Origin: Petaurus breviceps papuanus
Taxonomy: Eukaryota > Chordata > Mammalia > Diprotodontia > Petauridae
Direction: 5' to 3'
Assembly (NCBI GenBank): GCA_028583685.1
Contig: JAMXIF010001194.1
Coordinates: forward strand, 2,334,546-2,398,545
DNA: 64,000 nucleotides
Shown here: in pieces, positions 10,840-21,719 of the stretch
Layout of the letters: every line of letters begins with the position of its first letter
Numbering within the stretch: position 1 is the stretch's first letter
The notes under the pieces: model-generated
What the model saw: only the letters and a program-made list of their open reading frames with translations
Databases searched by the model: none
What the model was told of the DNA's origin: nothing
Translations under genes and position numbers: made by a program

Positions 10840-11095
10840 TTGTAAAGTGGATAGAATACTAGATTTGGAGTCAGGAAAACCTGAGTTCAAATCCTCCCTC
10901 AGGCATGTACTAGTTATATGACCCTGGGCAAGTCATTGAACATGTGTCTACCTCAGTTTCCTCATCTTTACTAAAGATGGGGTTAATAACATACCTCACA
11001 GAATTGTTGTGAAGATTAAATGAGCTCTTATATATGTGTGAATAAAGTTGCAAACCTTAAAGTGCTATATAAATGTTAGCTATTATTGTTAGTCA
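10840..11095 (+). repeat. Near full-length MIR-type SINE
   Basis: TTGGAGTCAGGAAAACCTGA, GACCCTGGGCAAGTCATTGA, CCTCAGTTTCCTCATC, ATACCTCACAGAATTGTTGT and TAAAGTGCTATATAAATG occur in forward order. Confidence 0.8.
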
Positions 11096-11205
11096 ATCTT
11101 TGGTGGAGAGTGGGCTCAAACTTAAGGTTATACTACAATTCAGTTTACTTCTGAATGCAGCCCAGTTGAAAGATGGAGCCAGGTTGTAGCTACAATGAGA
11201 CACAG

Positions 11206-11405
11206 TATCCCAGAGACATGATGTCTCAGGGACACGGCATCCCAGGGACACGGCATCTCAGGGACACGGCGTCCCAGGGACATGATGTCTCAGGGACACG
11301 GTGTCTCAAGGACATGGCATCCCAGGGACACGCCATCTCAGGGACACGGTATCCCAGGGACACGGCGTCCCAGGGACATGATGTCCCAGGGACATGGCAT
11401 CTCAG
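11206..11405. repeat. 16-bp minisatellite, about 12.5 copies
   Basis: The unit is close to CATCCCAGGGACACGG, tandemly repeated with C/T and CAC/CAT variants. Because 16 is not a multiple of 3 and stops are absent, open frames run through it on both strands, encoding 16-residue repeats. Nothing supports translation. Confidence 0.92.
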
Positions 11406-11934
11406 CTGACCCACTACTGCGCTGGGCTCAGCAGTTTCCTTGGGGCTTCTTTCTTCCTTTGGCTCCACTTCCTGCAAAGTCTGGCAGGGATTTCAGTTCC
11501 TGGAGGCTCTGCCTGTGCTCTCCCAATCTTGAGGATCTTGAGGTTGCTGCTGGTCCATTCTTTCTCCAGTGTTCTTTCTTCTAAGATAGAAAAGAATAGA
11601 CACAACATGGTTAAAAATAATAGCAGAACTATGCTCATGACATCACACTAAAGGGAAGGGGCTTGAGAAGGGGAACAGGAGCCTGGCACTAGCTTTTCCT
11701 TCCCACTTGGGGGCTTATGGCTGTTCTTGCCCACTCACTCAAAAGCAACAAGGAAGGAAAAAGAACAAGGGGGTGTCTTTTGGATATATGTTCGTTTCCA
11801 GATTAGAAACCAATCAAAAAGACTGTTGTTACTAAGTGGTGAGTGAATTGGGAATAGTCAAAATGTATCTGTATATGCTCCAAGTCCACATGGTGTATTG
11901 CAGTATCGCATCAGACCAAGTGTGCTGCCGGGCC

Positions 11935-12040
11935 TCCCCCCTCCCCTCCCCCGCCCCCAGCTTCTGCTCATAAGAGCTGAGCTCTCATTGGCCAATCCTT
12001 AGTTACATAAAATTTCTATAGAGAAGCTCTGGCAATCACA
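11935..12040 (+). promoter_or_regulatory. Promoter-like stretch with GC boxes, double CCAAT and A/T box
   Basis: A C-rich block with CCCCCGCCCCCAGC is followed by ATTGGCCAAT (CCAAT on both strands) and then ACATAAAATTT about 20 bp later. The order resembles a compact mammalian promoter reading rightwards. No downstream coding gene is visible, so a non-coding transcript or old element-derived promoter is possible. Confidence 0.35.
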
Positions 12041-12814
12041 ACCAGCTACCTCATTCTTCTCCCAGCAGCCTCTCAAGTCCAGCCAAAGCCCGGGTATCTA
12101 TGTGGTTTTCCCTCAATGGCAACTCCTGCCTTTCCCTGTTCCAAATAAGGTCCCAAAGAATAGTGGGAAGTGTGTTGGGGGAGGGAAGGATATGGGTGTA
12201 GCTGGCAGCATTTGGACTATCTTTTACCCCATAAAATTGGAGCAAAAAGCACAGCAAGCAGATAGAGAGGCTGTTGGCTTCTGGAGGCGACCAGACCACA
12301 TGAGAGCCACTGAGTTGGAAACTCACTGCTGAGACTGAAAACATGATGAGAATCTTTCCCCCTTGGGGTTCTTGAGCGCTCCAGGGCTAACCTATGCTTA
12401 TTCCAGCTCCTCATTATAAAGCAGACTAAGGAAGTATGCAGAGCATGGGCCACCCCTACTTCCTCATCCTTATCATAACGGCCAGGAGGGATGATCTCAA
12501 AGGATCTCAGAAGAACAACCTCCCCAAGAATTCAGAGACTCTAGGAACAGAGAACTGGAGATGGTCCAGAGATCTCCATCCCAGATCTCCCCCCTCCTCG
12601 AGGCTCTTAAAGCCCTTACCTTACTATTCATCCCTCTCTTGCGCCCTTATCGCCTCCCATTTGTATTATAGTGATTTTTATCATCTAACACTTGCAACAC
12701 CCAGTAACAACCTTCCCTGTCAAACCTCACAGAGAACCGCTTTGTACCTCGTTAGTGCATTTTACCCTGTAACACTGTATATCATAACCGTCTCTGTGGG
12801 TCTTATCTCCCTAC

Positions 12815-13050
12815 TACACTATGGGCTCCACAAGGGAAGGAACAGAGCCCTAGCTATGCTTTGTATCTCCCCCCAGAGACCAGTGCATACCCTGCACATA
12901 GTAGAGACTTAACAGATGTTTATGGTATTATTTTGTCTTAGGTCACTAGCAGACTGGGAGCTCCCTAAAGGAAGGTATTGTGCCTTATTTATCTTTGTTT
13001 TCCTTGCAGTGCCCAGCACAAGGTTAGGCATATAGGTGTCCAAGGACAGG
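12815..13050 (+). repeat. Two L2-type LINE 3' tails
   Basis: Two successive 'gain of TGGGCTCCACAAGGGAAGGA ... GCACATAGTAGAGACTTAAC' and 'TGGGAGCTCCCTAAAGG ... CCCAGCACAAGG' blocks resemble the last 100 bp of L2. Confidence 0.55.
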
Positions 13051-13524
13051 AGAAACCATAAGTTTATCCAATCTATGGATGATGTTTAGCTGAGAGAGAT
13101 AGTTCCCACTCTGTAGGGAAGAATTTGGATATCAAAAGATGTCAACAGGCTAAAACAATGAGCTAAATATAAGAACATAAAATTTATGTATGATTAACTT
13201 AATGGATCCATAATCTCATTTATGTGGGCACACCTACCCCTGGTTTGGGCTGAAACCTTTCCACACCTATTCATATTATATTATTCCCATTCATGTCGTT
13301 CTGTGAAATCTCCCATAGAGGATGCACTCAAAGTGCTGAGGCCTCTTTCTGCTTCTTTTAAAAATAAATATAAAATTTAATGAAAATCAATGTAAAACCT
13401 TATACTTGGGTTCAATAAAATCAATTGCACAAACACAGGAAGAAATCAGCATAGCTAGAGAAACAGTTATGTGAAAAAAGACTTCCTAGTTTTAGCAGGC
13501 TACAAACTCAATATCTATCAACCC

Positions 13525-13775
13525 CTAGTCAGTGAGGTGGTTCAGTGGTTAGAGTGAGGGACCTCTAATAAGGACAATCTGAGTTTAAATCCTGCTAACG
13601 CTTGTCTATATCACTCTGGGCTAATTACTTAACTTGTCTCAGTTTCTCAATCTATAAAATGGGGCTAATAATATCACCTACTTCTCAGAGTTATTGTGGG
13701 AATCAAATGGGATAATAAGTTAATTTCTTTATAAACCTTAAAGCCATATATAAACACAATTGTAATACTTCGAAT
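13525..13775 (+). repeat. MIR-type SINE
   Basis: CAGTGGTTAGAGTGAGGGAC, CTCAGTTTCTCAATC, ATAAAATGGGGCTAATAATA and the TTATTGTGGGAATCAAATGG tail are in forward order. Confidence 0.7.
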
Positions 13776-13941
13776 ATTATTGATTTGTATATTTAGAAAT
13801 TATTTTATAAGTGTATGTATATGGTTATTCTGAGCTTCACGAATACCAGCAAATTATACAAAGAACAAAAAAAGTTGTATGTGAGACCATAAATCTCATT
13901 TCATGCAACTTTTGAAATATATATTTAAATATACAAATAAT

Positions 13942-14102
13942 TGGGGTGGCTAGGTGGCGCAGTGAATAGAGCACCAGCCCTGGAGTCAGGAGGACCTGAG
14001 TTCAAATCTGGTCTCAGACACAACACAAAAAACTGTGTGACCTTCGGCAAGTCACTTGACCCCAGTTGCCCTACCTTCCCCCTCTAAAAAGAAAAAAAAC
14101 TC
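13942..14102 (+). repeat. tRNA-derived marsupial SINE with 16-bp target duplication
   Basis: Head GGGGTGGCTAGGTGGCGCAG, box-B-like GAGTTCAAATCTGGTC, and a tail CCTTCCCCCTCTAAAAAG ending in an A-run. It is bounded by a perfect 16-bp duplication TAAATATACAAATAAT at 13926-13941 and 14103-14118. Confidence 0.92.
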
Positions 14103-14559
14103 TAAATATACAAATAATGTCATATTTAATTATTAACAATATTTAATTAAATAATTTAATTAATATTTCATTTGATTTAAAATTTAAACATATGAAAAAA
14201 TTTAATATGTACTCAACTCTGAGCATTAGCTCCAAAACTATCTCACTTGTCTGTGTTGCCCTCTGGATCTCCTTCTGATTTCTTCTGAGCATATCCTTTA
14301 AACATTTCTTGGATGCTCCTTGATTTCTCCTTTTCTTTTTGGCATTGTCATCACTAGAAACCCTTCTCTCCAACTCTCCCCCCTCTAAAAAAAAGTTTAA
14401 CAAATATATCCTTTGTAACAAGTTAGCATAGTCAAACAAAATAAATCAGCATGATAGCCATGCCCAGAAACCTAAATACAATGATTATTAGCAATAGCAT
14501 GGAATGGCAGCTAAAAATGCCAATTAAATGTTAAGCTATATTAATAGGATCTGGAGATG

Positions 14560-15540
14560 ATGGTCGTATGCCAAGTCCAGACACACCTTTAGTGTTGTGT
14601 TTAGTCCTCAATACACCATTCTAAGAAAAGCGTCGACAAATTGGAGGGTTCCCAGGGAAAGGACCAGAATGGTTGGAATTTTTTCTAAGTCCTTGTTGGT
14701 TGATTGATTGAAAGGCCAGCTATCCTGGAGGTTAAAGGTACTAGATCTTTAACTGAGAGATAATATAGGAAGATTAAATAATGGATACAGGAGGCAACTC
14801 AAGGACCAACTTTTATACAAAGCTTTTCTTGATCCCCTCCATGACTGCTGATCTCCCCCCACCCCAACCCTTAGTGGCTAGCTACTTTGTATTCATTTGT
14901 ATTCGTTCTCTTTGTTTTATTATATCCTAATTGTCTCCCCTGTTAGAACGCAAGCTCTTTGAAAGTGACATTTGTTTCATTCATTTTATTTGTAGCCCCA
15001 GTACCCAGTACAGTACTTGGCACATAGTAGCACTTAACTGCTGATTGGTTGATTGCAAGGCTTGCTGTAGATGGAATAGACTCTTGTTTGGGGAGGGGAG
15101 TATTTAACTGGGAGATAATCAAGAGAGGAAATGACAGCAGTCTTCAGGAACTACCTGTGTCATGAAAGGATTTGGCTAGATCTCTTCCAACACTAAAGTT
15201 TCTATCACCCCAAAGATTTGAAGGGTTATGTTGTGGAAGGAAAATTAGTTGAAGAGATTTTTGCTCAATATGAGGAAAAACTTCCTAACAATCAGAGTTG
15301 GCCCCTAAACAGGATCATCTGCCTCAACATTAGGGAAATAATAAATTTCTCATCACTGTATTTATCGACTGGAGGCTGGGAACCCCCTTGTTGGGATGCC
15401 TCATAGGGGATTCCTCTTCTGGCATGAGGTGAGCCAAAGTGGAGGAGGGTCCCAGATACAGGTCAAGTGAAGAGGGGTGGCATGAGTCTCTGCAGTACAG
15501 CTCATTGGCAAGTTCCAGAACCTTGAGAGAAGCCCTCATT
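14560..15540 (+). repeat. L3/CR1-type LINE 3' remnant, interrupted
   Basis: AAGCGTCGACAAATTGGAGG and GACCAGAATGGTTGG, then after an interruption (about 14790-15056, which includes an L2-like tail GCCCCAGTACCCAGTACAGT), GAGGAAAAACTTCCTAACAA. This order matches the 3' part of CR1-clade LINEs, also seen at 61.6-62.1 kb. Confidence 0.55.
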
Positions 15541-15844
15541 TAGGAGCTAGTATTTTCCCTGAGTCTTCAGGGGCTTGGTACACAAAGGTAGGTTCAACCT
15601 CTCTTACTCGACATTCCCAGAAGCCATGAGGGTGACACTCCAGGCCCTAAGTTAATTATTCTGACACAGGGTCAAGCTGTGATTGGAGCCATTTGGTGAC
15701 CACAGCCCTGGGATGGAAAAGTGTCCCTTCTCAGAAATGGCATAGTTTCGAAGGCATAATGACTTGCCAATGCTTCCCTCATGAACAGTCTCTCTTATTA
15801 ACACAGCTGGAGACCTAGGAAATCATAGGAACTACAATTCCACA

Positions 15845-16270
15845 GCACTTAATGATATGCTGCAGCACAACTATTGATATCCCTATTTTACAAAGGACAA
15901 AAGCCCAGATTGAGAGGACTTGGCCGAGGTCATATTCAAGGTCAAGTCAGTAAGTGCAGAGGGACAGGTACTAGATCTATGGCTTCACTGGTATGGGGAA
16001 CACCCTGCCTGGTAAGGAGGCCTTCTACCAATGCAAGTCCACACCTTCTTTGCAACTTATGGTCTCAGTGTTGCCTGGACACACACAAAAGACTTGCCCA
16101 GAGTCATGCAGCCAATGTGTTAGAGGTGACATCTAAACCTAGTCTTGCTGACTTTGAGGGAGGTTAATTATTCATTATAACACAATGCTTCCCTCAAACG
16201 TCAGAGCTAGGATTCAAACCCAAATCTCCTGGCTCCAAGGTTACTTCTCTTGCCACCACTCTATGCTGCC
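15845..16270 (-). repeat. Degraded MIR fragments
   Basis: Reverse MIR-like pieces: CCCTATTTTACAAAGGACAA with AGGTCATATTCAAGGTCAAG, and GACTTGCCCAGAGTCATGCA to ATTCAAACCCAAATCTCCTG. Confidence 0.55.
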
Positions 16271-16784
16271 ATTGCTTTTGGAGAGGATATCTACTGTGAA
16301 GGAGGGAGAAACAGAAGAGTGCAAGGGATACAAAACAGGGAGAACACCTGTAGAGCCTCAGGGAGTTTTGTGAGTAAAATGAGGGGGTTGGACTCTAACT
16401 CCTAAGGAACATGATGGCTTCCAGCCTTAAAATTCTATGCTCCTAGAAAAATAATAATAGTACTAGTAATAATAAGACAAAACGCTTGCAATACATTATT
16501 TCATTTGTTCCTTATTGCCTACTACTCTGGATGACTAATATAAATGGAAATTTTTTGCATATATATTATATGCAAAAAATTAACTTAGCATATATAGATA
16601 TATAAATATATAAGCAGAGACATAAGAAAAGAAAATGAGAAATACAAGCCTGTAAGAAGAAACAAATTTAAACCCCCAAGAGATTATAAATGATATTTCA
16701 TGTCCTAAGTTCTGAGACCCTTCTGGCTCTGACACTCTGTATCTGAAGAAACTGAACTTGTTGATCTGAAAATATTCTGACATT

Positions 16785-16890
16785 GTAGAAAGAACCCTGA
16801 ACTTGAGTCAAGAGGCCTGGGTATGAGTCTTGGCTCTACCACTTTCTAGGGCTGTGAATCTGGGCATATCATTTCCCCTGAGTTAGTCTG
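16785..16890 (+). repeat. MIR 5' fragment
   Basis: AGTCAAGAGGCCTGGGTATG and GGCTCTACCACTTTCTAGGG are forward MIR-like. Confidence 0.5.
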
Positions 16891-16924
16891 CCAATTAATA
16901 AAAATTTATCAAGTATCTACTGTG

Positions 16925-18060
16925 TCAATCAATAAACATTTATTAAGCACCTACCATGTCTCAGGCATTGTGCAAAATCCTGGGGACACAAAAAGAGGCA
17001 AAAGATAGTCCCTGCCCTCAAGGAACTTAGAATCTAACGGTGGAGACAACATACAAACAGAAACAAAATAGAAGACAAAGCAAGCTATGTACAGGATAAA
17101 TAGGAGACAAGTAACAAAGGGAAAGTGCTGGAGTTAGGAGGCGTCAAGGAAAACTTCCTACAAAGTTGGAATTTTAGATGGGATGCCAAAAATAAAAAAG
17201 CCAGGGAGGTCAGTAGTCAGAGCAGAGGAGAGAGACTGTTCCAGGCATGGGAAAAAGTCAGAGAAAATGCCCTGAACTGAGTATCTTATTCATGGAATAG
17301 CCAGGAGGCCAGTGTCACTGGCTTCATCAGGGAGTAAGGTATAAGAAAACTGGAAAGGTAATGGTCATGAAGAGCTTCAAATGCCAGAGTGTTTTGTATT
17401 TGATCCTGAAGGTGAAAGAGAGCCACAGGAATTCATTGAGGAGAGATGTGACATGATCAGACTTTGGTGGATGAAAGATGGATTGGAATGGGGAGAAACA
17501 TGAGGCAGGCAGACCCAGCAGCTGGCTGTCACAACAGTCCCAGTATGAGGTGATGAAGACTTCACCAAAGTGGTGGCAGTATCAGAAGAGGTGTATCTGA
17601 GAGATGTTGGGAAGGTGAAATCAACAGACCTTGGCGACAGATTAGATATGGATGGTGACAGATCATTAGGAGTCAAGGATAGCTCCTAGGTCTCAAGTCT
17701 GAGAGAATGGATGGTGTTGTCCTCTACAGTAAGAGAGGAAGAAGGTTGAGAAGGAAAGATAATGAGTTCAGTTTTTGGACATGTTGAGTTTAAGATGTCT
17801 ACCCAACATCCAGTTTGAGATGTCTGAAAGGCAACTGGAAATAGGAGATTTGAGGTCAGCAGAGAGTCTGGGGCAGGAGAGGTATGTCTGAGCATCATTA
17901 GCATAGAGAGGGTACTTAAATCTATGGGAGCTGATGAGATCATTAAGTGAAGTAGCATAGGGGGAGAAGAGAAGAGGGCTCAGGACAGAACCCTGAGGGA
18001 CACCTGTGACATGATCTGGATAAGGATTGAGCAAGGGAGACTAAGAAAGAAACTCTACAT
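16925..18060 (-). mobile_element. L2-type LINE, antisense, with reverse-transcriptase remnant
   Basis: The minus strand at about 17940-18034 encodes GVPQGSVLSPLLF and then FKYPLYANDAQTYLS, the RT 'GVPQGSVLGPLLF ... YADDTQ' landmarks of CR1/L2 polymerases. Further along, KTELIIFPSQPS follows, also L2-like. The remainder to 16925 is the ORF end and 3' region (TTTATTAAGCACCTACCATG on the plus strand). The catalytic YADD reads YAND, and the frame is discontinuous, so it is dead. Confidence 0.8.
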
Positions 18061-18495
18061 CCCACCCTTGACCCACTGGGCCACGTAGGTACGTCCAGAG
18101 AATGACGTATTTATTAACCACTATGTTCTTGGCACTGGGCTAAGGGCTGAGAATAAAAATAACAAGCAAGAAATTACCTGCCCTCAAAGAGGGTTATATT
18201 CTAATGGGTAGCATGAGCTGGTAAGCTCTATAGAGGCCTGAAACTGAGAAATAGAAGGCCAAAGATGGTTTATTAAAGCCCCTGGTGGTTCCTGGGGTGG
18301 AGTCTCTGTAGGGAGAGAGTAGAGATGAAGCCTGGGTGGAGACAGCATGACTGGAGATGTGTGGATGCACAGTGGAGGTCTAGAAGGAAGTCCAATCAAG
18401 CCAAAGGCCTACCAAAGTGAAGGATGGTAAAGTCCATACTCGGTTCCCAGTCTCAAGTCCTCTTGCATTCCAAAATCAAAGGAGCAGAAATATAG

Positions 18496-18749
18496 GCTAT
18501 TATTCAGTTGCTTTTCAGTTATGTCCAAATCTTTGTGATTGCATTTGAGGTTTTCTTGAAAAAGATACTGGAGTGGTGTGCTATTTCCTTCTCCACTCAT
18601 TTTACAGATGAGGAACTGAGACAAACAGGGTTAAAATGACTTGGCCAGGGTCACACAGCTAGTAAGTGTCTGAGGCCAGATTTGAACTCAAGGAGATGCC
18701 TTCCTGACTTCAAACCTGCCACTCTATTCACTGTACCACCTAGCTGTCC
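18496..18749 (-). repeat. Full-length marsupial SINE with GGCAAAC-type tail
   Basis: TTCAGTTGCTTTTCAGTTAT, CTGGAGTGGTGTGCTATTTC, TTTTACAGATGAGGAACTGA, CAGGGTCACACAGCTAGTAA and head TACCACCTAGCTGTCC, in reverse orientation. Confidence 0.82.
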
Positions 18750-18782
18750 AGCGATAGAGGAGATGCTTAAAAATATTACTGA

Positions 18783-18868
18783 CTGAGAGGGAGGAAGGGA
18801 AAGCACTTGGAACTCAAAACTTTACAAACAAATATTAACTGGGGAAAAATAAAATACTAAATAAATTT
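18783..18868 (+). repeat. 3' tail fragment of probable L1-type LINE
   Basis: TTGGAACTCAAAACTTTACA followed by GGGGAAAAATAAAATACT is the end block of the repeat also seen at 8165 and 32520. Confidence 0.4.
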
Positions 18869-18869
18869 C

Positions 18870-19555
18870 ACCTTCAATTTTAATACTAGTGATCATTACC
18901 AACTCATTTTCTAGAAAGGAGTTCCTAAAATCCTAAAAAACCTAGGAGGTTGCAGCTACAGTTTCAGATGGAAAGACGAGTCAGAGTTTAGCCAAAAGGT
19001 TGTATTGACATTTCAGTCTGTGGCATGAGCTTGTACCACTCGTCTTCTGGGAGTTGGGTCTCAGGGGCCCAAGGTTCCCATCCTCTCCGTAAACTCCCCT
19101 CAGGACAAGCTAGCTGCTAACGACAGGGACAGACTGAGGAGCAAGAAGGTAATGGAAAATTGCTCTAGGTAACACTGAGAAGCCACTCCTAACTAATGTC
19201 AAAGGGCCTAGCCCTCTACATGATCTGCATGGCTTTGAAGTAGGTCCTAGAGATCAGGGGCTTTTGTCATGAAGTTGTTCCTAATGCTAGAGGCTTTTTG
19301 GTGAAGGAATAAAGAGTCGCCTAGGCCAGCTGGCAACCTCTTTACCTCTTCAAAAAAGCAAACCATGTTGGAGATTCTCTCACCCTGCCCCCTTCCCCAT
19401 TTTGAGGCATGTTTGTCTTTAACTAAATACTCAAACTGAAAGCATAGTAGTCTGTAGATAGGGGACCTTATCCTAGCTCTATTACTAATTCACTATGTAC
19501 CCTGAAATAGTCATCTTGGGGAGTCACCCCATTTTTTGGCTTCAGCCTCATCTGC
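18870..19555. other. No gene seen
   Basis: Apparently unique DNA with a weak forward MIR trace near 19440-19550. No exon or RNA gene was recognised. Confidence 0.4.
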
Positions 19556-19559
19556 CAAA

Positions 19560-19805
19560 TTAGCGTCACAATCCTTTCAGCTCTAACATTCTGTGCTCTT
19601 TATCCTAAGGCATCTTGTCATTCTGATATTCTAGGTTCAAAGGTTGTTTCCAGTTCTAAGAGACAAATTATAGGGTCTCTTCTCACTGACATTCCTTGTT
19701 AGAACATGGTCCCTTCCAACATTAGCATTCTAAGGACCTTTCTAGCTCTGACTTTGTCAATGTTCTAAGGTCTCTTCCAGATGTAAAGCTCTATCATTGT
19801 ATGTA
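19560..19805. repeat. Degenerate tandem array of a MIR-tail-like unit
   Basis: The phrase 'CTAAGG...TTCCAGCTCTGACATTCT' recurs about six times with heavy decay (CAGCTCTAACATTCTGTG, CCAGTTCTAAGAGAC, CCAACATTAGCATTCTAAGG, CTAGCTCTGACTTTG, CTAAGGTCTCTTCCAG). The spacing is roughly 35-50 bp. A reverse counterpart lies at 49.3-49.56 kb. Confidence 0.55.
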
Positions 19806-20204
19806 GAGAACGTTCTTGGACTCTGGGGAGGAGAGATCAGTCCTCCTTTTCTGATCAGGGCAGTCACTACAGAGAAGGAATTTTGCTTCTCAGAGCAGGG
19901 TAGAGCAAAGGAAGTCCAGTCCTTTGGATTCTGCCCATAGAAGTCAGAGTGCTGCTGGTCATAGGAAGGGAATCATCGCCACCTGCTGGACCTCAAGAGA
20001 AGGGATGCTCATAGCAGTGAAAGGGAGTGAAAAGAGGAAGACTTTGTAGGGGAGTAGGGGGATAGGGGCATGCAATGGCAGACAAACTGTGCAGAGAAAG
20101 CAACCCAGTTGTGTCTCAGGCTAGAGCCCAGGTGAAAGAAATCAGGCTAAACCTGCAACCCAACACCTCCCCCACCTGATCTCCAAAGATTAGGCATGAT
20201 AAAG

Positions 20205-20400
20205 TAGGGATTCTTAATCCTTTGGGGACTTCATGGACTCCTCCTGCAGTCTGGTGAAGCCTGTAGACCCCTTCTCAGAATAATGGTCTTAAAATTCACA
20301 AAATAAAATGCATAGAATTATAAAAGAAACTAATTTTACCTAACTAGTCAACAGAATATTTTAAAGTTCCTGGAACCCAAATTAAAACCCCTGACATAAA
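20205..20400. mobile_element. hAT-like DNA transposon fossil
   Basis: GGATTCTTAATCCTTTGGGG at the left and GGAACCCAAATTAAAACCCC at the right, with TCTGGTGAAGCCTGTAGACC inside. Related, oppositely read pieces occur at 30750-31120 and 43755-43945. Non-autonomous, no transposase. Confidence 0.45.
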
Positions 20401-20603
20401 GGTAGAACAAAAACTTTAGGAAGGCATTTGAAAAAAGCCTCTTGCTTCATCTTATGAAGAGAAAGGGATTGAGAGTTTAGGTGTTTATATTACTAAGCCT
20501 CAATATCAGTAATTAATGGATTCATGTCAACTTAAGAGAGAAATCTCTAGCGCAGTATCTTACAAATAGCTGCCATTGGTCCTGTGCTACTGGGCATTTT
20601 TTC

Positions 20604-20764
20604 ACTTTTTTTTTTTTTTTTTGGAGCGGGGAAGGCTGGGCAGTTGGGGTTAAGTGACTTGCCCAAGGTCACATGGCTAGTACATGTTAAGTGTCTGAGG
20701 CTGGTTTTGAACTCGGGTCCTCCTGACTCAAGGGCCAGTGCTCTATCCACTAGCCACCTAGCTA
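20604..20764 (-). repeat. tRNA-derived marsupial SINE
   Basis: T18-type tail, GGCAGTTGGGGTTAAGTGAC, CAAGGTCACATGGCTAGTAC and CCACTAGCCACCTAGC head; reverse copy. Confidence 0.85.
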
Positions 20765-21274
20765 TGTAGTATAATAAAATGAGATTTAATAGGGATAACT
20801 GTCTTATGCTTGGGTTCAAGAATAATCTGTATGGCTAGGCAATAGCTGATGGAAAAAAAAGACCTAGGTGTTTTGGTAAACTCTAAGATTACTAAGAATC
20901 AACCATTCAGAGGATTTAGAGCTAAAAGGCTCTCTCTTATCTAATCCACACCAGCCTGACATGACCATAAAAAAATAATGCAATTAATATGTGTATGTAT
21001 ATACATATGTATGTGCATGTATTAGGAGAAGGAGGTTTGGATCTGCAATTTCCTTTTCATAGGAACTTCTGGTGAGCAAAATCTTAGAGAATTCTGCTCA
21101 GCAGTACTGAGGAGTTAAGTGGTATCTTCCTGACTCTAAGTCACATTTTTATCCACTACCACATCCCACATCTTTCGATGCTCAGGTTACATTAATATGA
21201 CAGAATATTGAATACAGAATGTCAGAAAGGGGAATTTTGAACACAGAATTAGACAGTGTTGGCAGCAAAAGGAT

Positions 21275-21450
21275 CCACAGAATTTAGAGCAGGAAAAGAC
21301 CTAAAACATCTTCCAATACAACCTCATTTTACCAAGTAGGAAACTGAGACCAGAGAGATGTGAATTATCCAGGAGCAGAGAGCAAATTAGTAACAGAGCT
21401 AGGTTAAGAATTCAGGTCTCCCTCCCTCCTGCTATTCGAATGCTCTTTTT
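21275..21450 (-). repeat. MIR-type SINE fragment
   Basis: CTCATTTTACCAAGTAGGAA, GCAAATTAGTAACAGAGCTA and GAATTCAGGTCTCC occur in reverse MIR order. It is the last clear repeat before the PREX1 terminal exon. Confidence 0.65.
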
Positions 21451-21719
21451 GTTAACTTTTGATAGCAATGAAGAGGAAAGGTCCATCAAATGGCACTTTA
21501 GTATACGGGTTCATGTTACAATAACGGCCCTTGGACAACCAGGAGTAGATGCCTGAAGTCTGGGGAGACAACAAAGGGATGCTTCTTCTGGTTCACAAAC
21601 TCATTACACAAGAAACCCCTGCTGATGATTTTTATCCTACGCAATTCTGGGTCTGGCTAGGGCGACGAGTAAGCATCAACCACCCCCAAAGAACAGAACA
21701 GCTCCAATGAAAATCACAG

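Noticed and set aside
11173-11477. Repeat proteins on both strands over the 16-bp minisatellite
   Set aside because: Open on both strands because of the repeat unit; no conserved start context or splice signals.
12436-12912. 158-residue plus-strand frame
   Set aside because: Its second half overlaps L2-like tail sequence; no recognisable domain.
13942-14102. Possible tRNA gene
   Set aside because: Box A/B-like head belongs to a SINE with a target duplication and an A-tail; there is no cloverleaf-capable complete tRNA.
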